Shown: positions 1 through 5,577, counted from the first letter of the stretch. The stretch is DNA of 5,577 nucleotides from Granulosicoccaceae bacterium (GCA_023301405.1 JALZUX010000622.1:1-5577); one strand, 5' to 3'. The notes: a model not told the origin generated them from the letters alone. Program-made: numbers and translations.

Positions 1-615
1 ACGGTGCACGGCTATGGTTTGGCAGCAGCACAGCTTCAACGCATCAGGGACAAGAATATTGCCTTAACAGTTTGTGTTGATAAAGTTGCTGCCAGTGGTG
101 GTTATTTAATGGCATGTGTGGCGAACAAAATTATTGCGGCCCCTTTTGCGATTATCGGTTCTATTGGCGTAATGGCGCAAATACCTAACGTGCATCGGCT
201 TCTAAAAAAATATGATATCGATGTAGAGTTGTTAACAGCGGGCGAGTACAAGCGCACGTTGACTGTTCTTGGAGAAAACACCGATAAAGGCCGTCAAAAA
301 TTTATGGCTGACATACAAGTGATACATGATCAGTTCAAAAATTTTATTGCACGCTTTCGTCCGCAAACAAATATTGCGCAAGTGGCAACCGGTGAGGTTT
401 GGAGTGGAGAGGCTGCCGTTCAAATGCTGTTAGTTGATGAGATATGCACTAGTGATGAATACATCGTCAAAAGCTGTGAGACTGCTGATGTCTATAGTGT
501 GAAGTTTGAAGAGAAAAAGTCGCTGCAGCAAAAGCTTGGCATGGCAGCTGAGGCTTCAATTGAAAAAGGGTTCGATAAACTACTGCAGAAAGCAGACAGT
601 GCAAGGTTTCTATAG
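1..615 (+). CDS. sohB: SohB, inner-membrane S49 peptidase (C-terminal part, 5' end outside window)
   Basis: This is the C-terminal part of a SohB/SppA-type serine protease, a membrane-anchored enzyme of peptidase family S49 that acts on the periplasmic side of the inner membrane. The frame is open from base 1, so the GTG at position 4 is an internal Val, not a start. The N-terminal membrane anchor and roughly the first 40% of a normal SohB (about 350 residues) lie outside the window. Counting from the codon at 4-6, the nucleophile is Ser31 in the motif VAASGGY (codon 94-96). The general-base Lys is Lys83 in AGEYKRTL (codon 250-252). Their 52-residue spacing matches the Ser/Lys dyad spacing I recall for Bacillus SppA, so the active site looks intact. 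The conserved stretches PFAIIGSIGV and LLGENT, and VATGEVWSG later on, also match SohB as I remember it. The gene ends in TAG and converges on the regulator gene. SppA is the alternative, but this short single-domain form fits SohB better. Confidence 0.93.
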   Translation, partial: TVHGYGLAAAQLQRIRDKNIALTVCVDKVAASGGYLMACVANKIIAAPFAIIGSIGVMAQIPNVHRLLKKYDIDVELLTAGEYKRTLTVLGENTDKGRQKFMADIQVIHDQFKNFIARFRPQTNIAQVATGEVWSGEAAVQMLLVDEICTSDEYIVKSCETADVYSVKFEEKKSLQQKLGMAAEASIEKGFDKLLQKADSARFL

Positions 616-660
616 CCGATGTGGCCGGCATGCCCGATGAATAATGTGGGTTAGCTTTAC

Positions 661-688
661 TGGCCTTTTTCACCAATGAAAAAGGCCA
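661..688. terminator. Perfect 11-bp hairpin between convergent genes, possible bidirectional terminator
   Basis: The arms TGGCCTTTTTC (661-671) and GAAAAAGGCCA (678-688) are exact reverse complements around the 6-base loop ACCAAT. The hairpin sits between the stop of sohB (615) and the stop of the convergent regulator gene (699), where a shared terminator would be expected. It is not a textbook intrinsic terminator: the T-run lies inside the stem, and no U-tract follows the base of the stem on either strand. It could act as a transcript-end stabiliser or in Rho-assisted termination. The pairing is certain; the function is inferred from position. Confidence 0.5.
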
Positions 689-698
689 TGTTGACGAA

Positions 699-2117
699 CT
701 ATTTTGCGGCGCTGCGCCGACCGCTACCAGCAATATTAACCCCGTACTTTTTCATCAAGCGGTAAAGGGTTACTCGTGATACACCAAGCTGTGAGGCAGT
801 TTCAGTCACATTGTTGTAATTTCTTTCGAGAGCGTGACGGATAAAATCACCTTCAGCCTTGGCCCTGACTTCATCAAGGTTAGTTGGAGTGTGACCGTCG
901 CTTTCGTTGTTGGCTTGTGAGCCCAGACCCAGGTCGGCGGCTTGAATTAAGCTTGTTTCACACATGACCATCGCTTGTCGCACACGATTCAGTAATTCCC
1001 GTACGTTGCCAGGCCAATGGTGCTGATGCATTGAAATCTTAGCCTGTTGAGAGAATCCTTTGATGCGACTGGGAGACTCAGTAACAAACTGTTCAAAGAA
1101 GAATTGCGCCAGATTGTCAACGTCGCCAATGCGATCCCGTAGTGATGGGATTTCGATATGCAGTATGTTAAGCCGATAGAACAGGTCTTCACGAAATTGC
1201 CCTGACTTCACTGCATCGTCAATATTGTTCGAGCTGGCAGTGATGATTCGAACGTCACATGGGATAGATTGGCTGCTGTTGATGCGTTCGACCTGACCTG
1301 ATTGCATAAACCGCAGTAACAACATCTGTTGCTCGGCTGGGAGGTCGGTGACTGAATCTAAAAATAGCGATCCGCCAATGGCTTGTTCTATTCTGCCGGG
1401 GCCTTTGTCTTTGGATCCGAACAGTTCTTCACCAATTAGCGGACCCGGGATAGTGGCACAACTGACTGATACAAACGGGCCTGTGTTGCGCGGCGACTGA
1501 TTGTGCAGCGCGCGTCCGACGAGCTCTTTGCCGGTTCCAGTCTCGCCGGTGATCATAACCGGTGCATCCACTCTGGCAGATTTTTTAACAGTGGCGTAAA
1601 GGGTAAGCATTGCATCACTGCGACCTACCATTTGTGTTTCGTTGTCGGCGATCAGGCTGTTCAGCGCAGGCTTTGGTCTAAGCACTGACATTCCGTAGGC
1701 GTGCCCTAGTGTGCTGATCAGCTGTTGCATATCGCAAGGAGTAGAGTGATAGTCGAAGCAATGGTCTGAAATCATACCGGCGACGCGTTCGTCGTCGATG
1801 AGGTCAGGCTCAATCACAGCAACCCAGTTCAGTGCGTGTGAGTTGAGTAGGTCTTCAATGGTCGCCAGTTGTGGTAGGTCGGCGCTCTGAATCACAATGA
1901 TAGCCACTTCGAATTGGTTGGCATACAGTAATTTGCTGGCAGAGTCACAACTGGTAACCAGTTCAACCTTCCATTTTGCATGTTCAATTGCAGTTGAAAG
2001 GTCGGTGTGGTTACCACTCAGGGCGCAGAGTAATGTTCTGCGTGCAGCGAAAGGTTGATTTTCGGATGCACTTCCTGTCGCAGCCGTTTCACTTCCGCTT
2101 TTTTGAGTAGAATTCAT
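699..2117 (-). CDS. VpsR-like transcriptional regulator: degenerate receiver, AAA+ domain lacking GAFTGA, Fis-type HTH
   Basis: This is a DNA-binding regulator built like a sigma-54 enhancer-binding protein. Numbering here is from the upstream GTG at 2144 (481 residues). The regions are a Ser/Thr/Ala-rich N-terminus (about 10-33), a receiver-like domain (36-155), an AAA+ domain (about 172-400), and a Fis-type helix-turn-helix (about 445-466, VTETASQLGVSRVTLYRLMK). Walker A is GETGTGKE (200-207, Lys206), and FREDLFYRLN (317-326) and WPGNVREL (377-384) are present. The GAFTGA loop that contacts sigma-54 is missing: ELFGSKDKGPGRIE joins directly. Walker B reads FLDSV, with Ser264 in place of Glu. 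The receiver position for the phosphorylated Asp is Val84. The layout and the ISTLGHAYGM end of the receiver recall Vibrio VpsR, which as I recall also lacks GAFTGA and works with sigma-70 and c-di-GMP. I chose the ATG at 2117 (472 residues) because GGAAAG lies six bases upstream; the GTG at 2144 has only a GGA two bases away. The gene is monocistronic as seen. The domain call is firm; the target genes are unknown. Confidence 0.88.
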   Translation of the reverse strand: MNSTQKSGSETAATGSASENQPFAARRTLLCALSGNHTDLSTAIEHAKWKVELVTSCDSASKLLYANQFEVAIIVIQSADLPQLATIEDLLNSHALNWVAVIEPDLIDDERVAGMISDHCFDYHSTPCDMQQLISTLGHAYGMSVLRPKPALNSLIADNETQMVGRSDAMLTLYATVKKSARVDAPVMITGETGTGKELVGRALHNQSPRNTGPFVSVSCATIPGPLIGEELFGSKDKGPGRIEQAIGGSLFLDSVTDLPAEQQMLLLRFMQSGQVERINSSQSIPCDVRIITASSNNIDDAVKSGQFREDLFYRLNILHIEIPSLRDRIGDVDNLAQFFFEQFVTESPSRIKGFSQQAKISMHQHHWPGNVRELLNRVRQAMVMCETSLIQAADLGLGSQANNESDGHTPTNLDEVRAKAEGDFIRHALERNYNNVTETASQLGVSRVTLYRLMKKYGVNIAGSGRRSAAK

Positions 2118-2124
2118 TAAAAAC

Positions 2125-2130
2125 TTTCCG
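2125..2130 (-). promoter_or_regulatory. Ribosome binding site that favours the ATG start of the regulator
   Basis: On the minus strand GGAAAG is followed by TTTTTA and then ATG (2115-2117). This is a better-spaced site than the GGA only two bases before the upstream in-frame GTG at 2144. It favours a 472-residue product over 481 residues. Confidence 0.5.
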
Positions 2131-2151
2131 ATCTGTTGTACCACTATCCAA

Positions 2152-2164
2152 TTCCGAATCGGAA
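2152..2164. promoter_or_regulatory. 13-bp perfect dyad TTCCGA-A-TCGGAA, candidate operator
   Basis: The palindrome TTCCGAATCGGAA lies 35 bases upstream of the preferred ATG of the regulator gene. A third copy of the half-site TTCCGA occurs at 2126-2131, overlapping the ribosome binding site and 26 bases from the copy at 2152. The arrangement suits autoregulation or binding by another dimeric factor. The symmetry is read directly; the role is inference. Confidence 0.35.
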
Positions 2165-2193
2165 GAGGGCACTTGATTAGCCTTCTGTGTCTA

Positions 2194-2207
2194 GTTCAAC
2201 TTTGAAC
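2194..2207. promoter_or_regulatory. 14-bp perfect dyad GTTCAA-CT-TTGAAC, candidate operator
   Basis: GTTCAA (2194-2199) and TTGAAC (2202-2207) are exact inverted repeats with a 2-base centre, upstream of the regulator gene. On the minus strand a possible -10 element TATAGC (2213-2218) lies just before it, so the dyad would cover the predicted transcription start near 2206. The matching -35 (ATGTCG, 2237-2242, 18-base spacer) is poor, so the promoter itself is only a suggestion. Confidence 0.35.
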
Positions 2208-2500
2208 CGGACGCTATAGGGGGTAAGGTTAACCAACGACATCTGCTTTTTCTTGGCAGGGCGTCATAAAATTGACAAACTGGTGGTGAAATGTAACGTA
2301 ACTGTCATATAGCTATGGCGAAATAGTAACAGTTTTAGCAACGCTTATTCAATGGGGCTGGGGAATTTTTGATTGAACTGAAAAACTCTAAAAGGCTGAT
2401 AATTATGAATTATTACATGGGCTTAGTGTTGTTAGTTAGGGTGGCCTCTTAAGATAGGGTGGCGTGAAAAAGATAGAAATTAGATAAGAAATTGTTACAT

Positions 2501-4138
2501 CTATTCCTTTTTTGAAATTTTCTCTCGTAATAAATATTTTTGAACTTTTCCCGTAGAGGTTTTGGGTAACTCACCAAAAATGACTTTGGTCGGGCATTTG
2601 AAGTGGGCTATCTTATCGCGGCACCAGGCAATAAGCGCTTCTTCAGTACAAACAGCGTCGGCGTTAAGAGTCACAAAAGCGCAGGGTGTTTCGCCCCATT
2701 TGTCATCAGCCATGGCGACAACCGCCGCTTCACGTATGTCCAGATGAGTATAGAGAAGGTCTTCTATTTCAATAGATGAGATGTTTTCTCCTCCCGAGAT
2801 GATCACGTCTTTTGATCGATCAGTAATTCTCAGGTAGCCATCTTTGTCCATAACCGCAAGGTCGCCAGAATGAAACCAACCGCCGCTAAAGGCTTTTTGG
2901 GTTTCTTGTGGGTTTTTAAAATAACCGCGCATGACAATGTTTCCTCTGAACATCACTTCACCCACGGTGGTGCCGTCGCGCGGCACTGGCTGCATGGTTT
3001 CTGGATCAAGGACGTCAAGCCCTTCAAGTACTTGGTAGCGGACGCCTTGTCTGGATTTCAGGCGAGCTCGAGCGTCCGGTGATTGCTCATCCCATTGGCC
3101 TTTCCATGCGCACATTACCGCAGGCCCGTAAGTTTCGGTCAGGCCGTAAACATGGGTCATGTGAAATCCGCGGCTTTCCATGGCTTGCAGTATTGCTGAC
3201 GGTGGGGGTGCTGCTGCGGTCATTACCTTAACGGGATGGTTCAGATCGCATTGGTCTTCTATGTCGGTGTCGATGATCATCCCCAATACAATTGGTGCCC
3301 CGCATAGATGTGTGACTTTGTGTTTTTCAATGGCGTTGTAGATTGCCGCACCTGAGACGCTGCGTGAGCAAACGCTGGTGCCGGCAACCGCCGCCAGCGA
3401 CCATGGAAAGCACCAGCCGTTGCAGTGGAACATCGGTAGCGTCCAGAAATAGCGCGGGTGATCAGCCATCTCCCAGCCGGTTATGTTGCTGAGTGCATTA
3501 AGGTAGGCACCCCGGTGGTGATAAACCACTCCTTTGGGATTACCTGTGGTGCCTGAGGTATAGCTAAGACTGATGGCGTCCCATTCGTCGGCGATCAGTG
3601 GAAAATTATGGTCAACTGAACCAGTGTGCAGAAAATCTTCGTACTCTATGGTGCCCAGCCGTTGTCCGCCGAGTACGGCGGCATCTTCGATATCAATCAC
3701 CATGACATCCCGGTCAATTAGTTTTATCGCATCAGCCACAGTTTTGTAGAAGCCGGTGTCGGTCAGTAATACTTTAGCTTCTCCGTGTTCAAGGATGAAT
3801 GCGATCGTTTGGGCGTCTAGTCGGGTATTGATTGCGTTAAGTACTGCTCCGCAAAGTGGAATGCCAAAATGAGCTTCGCACATCGCAGGAATATTGGGGG
3901 CGATGACAGCGACAGTGTCACCTTTTTGAATGCCAATTTTATGCAGTGCAGTGGCCAGTTGCACGCAACGATCTTTAGTTTGTTGCCAGGTTTGTTGCAA
4001 ATCCCCGTAAATCACTGCAGGGTACTCTGGGTAGACATCAGCTGCTCGAAACAGAAAACTCAACGGCGAAAGAGGTGTGTAGTTTGCCGCATTTTTGTCG
4101 AGATCTTTTTCAAAGGTGTTAACAGGCGCAGGTGACAT
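2501..4138 (-). CDS. Acyl-CoA synthetase, AMP-forming (short/medium-chain fatty acid-CoA ligase type)
   Basis: This is a 545-residue member of the ANL adenylating superfamily. It makes an acyl-AMP from a carboxylic acid and ATP, then passes the acyl group to CoA in the cytoplasm. All core motifs are intact: the P-loop YTSGTTGNPKG (193-203), YGLTETYGP (331-339), the hinge region HSGDLA (423-428), DRSKDVIISGGENISS (440-455), and the C-terminal PKTSTGK with catalytic Lys531. Length is normal. The opening ANYTPLSPLSFL (18-29) and the segments PNIPAMCEAHFGIPLCGAVLN (81-101) and LPMFHCNGWCFPWSL (234-248) closely match, as I recall them, plant peroxisomal acetate/butyrate-CoA ligase (AAE7/ACN1) and its bacterial relatives. 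Short- or medium-chain acids are therefore likely, but the exact substrate is not readable. AGGA lies six bases before the ATG. The gene is divergent from a CoA-transferase gene across 115 bases, which suggests shared control and a joint role in catabolising an organic acid. Confidence 0.93.
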   Translation of the reverse strand: MSPAPVNTFEKDLDKNAANYTPLSPLSFLFRAADVYPEYPAVIYGDLQQTWQQTKDRCVQLATALHKIGIQKGDTVAVIAPNIPAMCEAHFGIPLCGAVLNAINTRLDAQTIAFILEHGEAKVLLTDTGFYKTVADAIKLIDRDVMVIDIEDAAVLGGQRLGTIEYEDFLHTGSVDHNFPLIADEWDAISLSYTSGTTGNPKGVVYHHRGAYLNALSNITGWEMADHPRYFWTLPMFHCNGWCFPWSLAAVAGTSVCSRSVSGAAIYNAIEKHKVTHLCGAPIVLGMIIDTDIEDQCDLNHPVKVMTAAAPPPSAILQAMESRGFHMTHVYGLTETYGPAVMCAWKGQWDEQSPDARARLKSRQGVRYQVLEGLDVLDPETMQPVPRDGTTVGEVMFRGNIVMRGYFKNPQETQKAFSGGWFHSGDLAVMDKDGYLRITDRSKDVIISGGENISSIEIEDLLYTHLDIREAAVVAMADDKWGETPCAFVTLNADAVCTEEALIAWCRDKIAHFKCPTKVIFGELPKTSTGKVQKYLLREKISKKE

Positions 4139-4144
4139 TTTGGG

Positions 4145-4148
4145 TCCT
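4145..4148 (-). promoter_or_regulatory. Ribosome binding site of the acyl-CoA synthetase gene
   Basis: AGGA on the minus strand is separated by CCCAAA (six bases) from the ATG at 4136-4138. It supports the 545-residue start. Confidence 0.6.
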
Positions 4149-4170
4149 ATGTTTTGTTGGCTGCTTAATC

Positions 4171-4197
4171 ATCGACTGTAGTGGATAGAAGGTCGAT
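4171..4197. promoter_or_regulatory. Inverted repeat ATCGAC-N15-GTCGAT in the divergent promoter region
   Basis: ATCGAC (4171-4176) and GTCGAT (4192-4197) are exact inverted arms whose centres are 21 bases apart, two turns of the helix, so a dimeric regulator could bind one face. The site lies between the ligase start and the CoA-transferase start and could control both. With 6-base arms, chance is a real alternative. Confidence 0.3.
4175..4185 (+). repeat. 11-bp direct repeat ACTGTAGTGGA, copy 1
   Basis: This is an exact match to the copy at 4248-4258, with starts 73 bases apart (about seven helical turns). It overlaps the left half of the inverted repeat at 4171-4197. Confidence 0.45.
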
Positions 4198-4242
4198 AGC
4201 AATTTGCGACTTTTAGATTACCTTATCCTAGAAAAACGCGAC

Positions 4243-4247
4243 GGGGA
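4243..4247 (+). promoter_or_regulatory. Ribosome binding site supporting the GTG start of the CoA-transferase
   Basis: GGGGA is followed by six bases and then GTG (4254). This favours the GTG start over the in-frame ATG at 4263, for which the nearest purine-rich stretch is poorly placed. Confidence 0.5.
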
Positions 4248-4258
4248 ACTGTAGTGGA
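4248..4258 (+). repeat. 11-bp direct repeat ACTGTAGTGGA, copy 2, across the CoA-transferase start codon
   Basis: This is the second exact copy of the repeat at 4175-4185. It contains the GTG start codon (4254-4256) and overlaps the space after the ribosome binding site, so a factor bound here would block both transcription and start-site access. Confidence 0.45.
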
Positions 4259-5459
4259 ACAAATGAATGGTGCGCGACCACTTGATGGCGTCAAAGTGCT
4301 TGAGCTTGGACAACTGATCGCAGGTCCACAGGCGGGTTGCGTGTTGGCTTACTTCGGTGCGGAAGTAATCAAAGTGGAGCCACCCGGTACCGGTGATCCT
4401 ATCCGTAACTGGCGGGTGCTCGATGATCAAGGTACGTCATTCTGGTGGCAGAGCATTGCTCGAAATAAAAAATCAGTCACCATTAATCTCAAGACCGATA
4501 AAGGGCGTGAATTAGTGCGTCAGATCATTAACGAAGTTGATGTAGTGGTCGAGAATTTCCGCCCCGGCACGTTGGAGAAATGGGGGCTTGGCCCCGACAC
4601 TTTTAAGGCAAGCAACCCGGCACTGGTTTTCGCTCGTGTGAGTGGCTATGGACAAACCGGTCCAATGTCGTCTCGACCGGGTTATGCATCAGCGTGTGAA
4701 GGTTTTGGCGGATTTCGATACGTTAATGGCTTTGCCGACCGGCCTCCGGTACGGCCGAACTTAAGCCTTGGTGATACGTTGGCTGCCATGCATGCGGTGA
4801 TCGGCGTGTTGTTGGCCTTGTTAGGGCGTGGTCAGAGTGGTCGCGGCCAGGTTGTTGATATCTCGATTTTTGAATCCGTGTTCAACATGATGGAAGCAGT
4901 GGTGCCTGAATACTCTGGCGCTGAGGTAGTACGTGAACCTTCCGGGTCAACCTTGACGGGTATTGTTCCTACTAATACCTATGCCTGTGCTGATGGCAAA
5001 TATGTTGTCATTGGTGGTAATGGCGATTCGATCTATAAGCGTTTGATGGTTGCTGCGGGCCGCAGTGATCTGTCGAGCGACGAACGCTTGTCGAATAATG
5101 CGGGTCGTGTGAAGCATGAACAGGAAATTGATCAGGCTCTAAGTGACTGGACGCGACAGCACAAGGCGCAAGAGATTTTGCAAGCGCTGGAAGCAGCAGA
5201 TGTGCCCAGCGGTCCTATTTACAGCGTAGCTGATATGTTTGAGGATCCACATTATCGGGCGCGTGGTTTATTTGAAGGGGTTGAGCATGCGGATGGTGTG
5301 CTTGAAATTCCAGCCATTCACCCGCGGCTTGAAGACACCCCCGGTCGCACTGATCATGCGGGGCCGGATTTAGGTGAGCATACTGATGTGGTGCTTAGCA
5401 GTTTGTTGAATTTATCGGGTGAAGAAATTACGCAGCTTCGCAACGATAATGTGCTGTAG
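4254..5459 (+). CDS. Class III CoA-transferase, CaiB/BaiF family
   Basis: This is a 401-residue cytoplasmic CoA-transferase of family III, the family of formyl-CoA transferase, CaiB and human SUGCT. These enzymes move CoA from one acyl-CoA (often succinyl-CoA) to a free carboxylic acid through an aspartyl-CoA intermediate. The N-terminal Rossmann-type part holds LDGVKVLELGQLIAGPQAG (10-28) and GAEVIKVEPPGTGD (35-48). Further on are ARNKKSVTINLK (69-80), VVENFRPGTLEKWGLG (98-113) and VSGYGQTGP (129-137). The catalytic Asp is Asp174 in LSLGDTLAAM. The C-terminal part has VPTNTYACADGKYVVIGG (238-255) and VPSGPIYSVADMFEDPH (317-333), both usual in the family. Length is normal and no key residue is missing. 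The GTG start has GGGGA six bases upstream; an ATG at 4263 is an alternative. It is divergent from the acyl-CoA synthetase, which suggests a shared pathway. Substrates cannot be assigned: general similarity to SUGCT and to carnitine-type enzymes is not enough. Confidence 0.92.
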   Translation: MEQMNGARPLDGVKVLELGQLIAGPQAGCVLAYFGAEVIKVEPPGTGDPIRNWRVLDDQGTSFWWQSIARNKKSVTINLKTDKGRELVRQIINEVDVVVENFRPGTLEKWGLGPDTFKASNPALVFARVSGYGQTGPMSSRPGYASACEGFGGFRYVNGFADRPPVRPNLSLGDTLAAMHAVIGVLLALLGRGQSGRGQVVDISIFESVFNMMEAVVPEYSGAEVVREPSGSTLTGIVPTNTYACADGKYVVIGGNGDSIYKRLMVAAGRSDLSSDERLSNNAGRVKHEQEIDQALSDWTRQHKAQEILQALEAADVPSGPIYSVADMFEDPHYRARGLFEGVEHADGVLEIPAIHPRLEDTPGRTDHAGPDLGEHTDVVLSSLLNLSGEEITQLRNDNVL

Positions 5460-5469
5460 CAAAACTAGA

Positions 5470-5577
5470 TTAGTCGAACTCGAATGAGTAGAACACATCG
5501 ACAGCCTTTTCGAGGCCTTGGGTGGTTTCAAGGAATAGCTTGTCCGCCAGGTCATAGCGTAAAAAAAGTGTATTCAC
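5470..5577 (-). CDS. tamB: Probable TamB (DUF490) C-terminal end, 5' part outside window
   Basis: The minus strand is open from the window edge to TAA at 5470-5472, giving 35 residues that end LRYDLADKLFLET, then AVDVFYSFEFD. The pattern of a beta-strand starting LRY.L, a middle LE(T/S)..G, and a final Tyr/Phe-rich strand ending in Asp is what I recall for the extreme C-terminus of TamB/DUF490 proteins. These are long inner-membrane-anchored periplasmic proteins that work with TamA and take part in outer-membrane assembly or lipid transport between the membranes. TamB is normally over 1,000 residues, so almost all of it lies beyond the right edge. The gene converges on the CoA-transferase with only 10 bases between the stops. 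The reading frame is sound; the family call rests on a short tail. Confidence 0.55.
   Translation of the reverse strand: MNTLFLRYDLADKLFLETTQGLEKAVDVFYSFEFD

Larger units (their letters stand above)
2118..2500. other. Noncoding intergenic stretch between regulator and ligase genes
   Basis: About 380 bases without a credible gene, AT-rich compared with its neighbours. It serves as the upstream region of the regulator (both on the minus strand) and holds the downstream end of the ligase gene. Visible in it are the two dyads nearest the regulator, the palindrome GGTTAACC (2227-2234), three GTAAC pentamers (two in tandem at 2293-2302, one at 2326-2330), and a 9-base direct repeat TAGGGTGGC (2437-2445 and 2455-2463). 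I see no convincing intrinsic terminator for the ligase gene, no sigma-54 -24/-12 promoter and no structured RNA I recognise. Confidence 0.6.

Noticed and set aside
989..1688. Open frames overlapping the regulator gene on both strands
   Set aside because: They lie inside a gene with intact AAA+ and helix-turn-helix motifs in its own frame, and look like shadows of it.
2272..2300. TTGACA on the plus strand, a perfect -35 hexamer
   Set aside because: No acceptable -10 lies 16-18 bases downstream, and the next genes on that side are all on the minus strand.
2405..2452. Short plus-strand frame of 15 codons starting ATG, mildly hydrophobic
   Set aside because: It has only AGG nine bases upstream, no detectable promoter and no plus-strand gene downstream that a leader peptide could control.
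2118..2500. Possible sigma-54 promoter for the regulator or a neighbour
   Set aside because: I looked for the TGGCAC-N5-TTGC pattern on both strands. The nearest piece (TGGCAG on the plus strand near 2255) lacks the -12 GC element.
2562..3082. Plus-strand open frames inside the ligase gene
   Set aside because: They are antisense to a full-length, motif-complete gene, and their translations show no recognisable protein features.
2501..4138. Naming the ligase DmdB or AlkK
   Set aside because: The N-terminus and middle segments fit the acetate/butyrate-CoA ligase type better than the DmdB or AlkK sequences I recall, and substrate cannot be read from sequence alone.
4204..4230. TTGCGA and TATCCT as a promoter for the CoA-transferase
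   Set aside because: The spacer would be only 14 bases, too short for a normal sigma-70 promoter.

Overview
The window looks like chromosomal DNA from a gammaproteobacterium, possibly marine or environmental. Three things suggest this: a SohB-type S49 peptidase, a VpsR-like regulator, and the end of what looks like a TamB-type protein. Base composition is moderate in the genes and visibly more AT-rich in the 2118-2500 intergenic stretch. Nothing suggests a mobile element, phage, CRISPR array or RNA gene, and the genus cannot be told from this sequence.

Layout: (1) 1-615, plus strand, the C-terminal part of sohB, cut by the left edge. (2) 699-2117, minus strand, convergent with sohB, a transcription factor with the architecture of a sigma-54 enhancer-binding protein. 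It has lost the GAFTGA loop, the Walker B glutamate and the receiver phospho-acceptor Asp, and it most resembles the VpsR group. A perfect 11-bp hairpin lies between the two convergent genes. (3) 2118-2500, a noncoding stretch with two perfect dyads just upstream of the regulator. (4) 2501-4138, minus strand, an acyl-CoA synthetase (AMP-forming) of the short/medium-chain type. (5) 4139-4253, a divergent promoter region with an 11-bp direct repeat and an inverted repeat. (6) 4254-5459, plus strand, a class III (CaiB/BaiF) CoA-transferase. (7) 5470-5577, minus strand, the last 35 codons of a probable tamB, cut by the right edge.

How the genes may work together: the ligase and the CoA-transferase are divergent and share a 115-bp control region. 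Both attach CoA to carboxylic acids, one at the cost of ATP and the other by exchange from an existing CoA ester. This suggests joint use in the catabolism of an organic acid whose identity cannot be read from the sequence. The regulator lies next to the ligase and could control it, but it could equally be a separate global regulator (VpsR itself controls biofilm genes). sohB and the tamB-like gene are envelope functions with no evident link to the middle genes.

I do not see a clearly new multi-gene system. The item most worth a second look is the degenerate enhancer-binding protein and the dyads in front of it.
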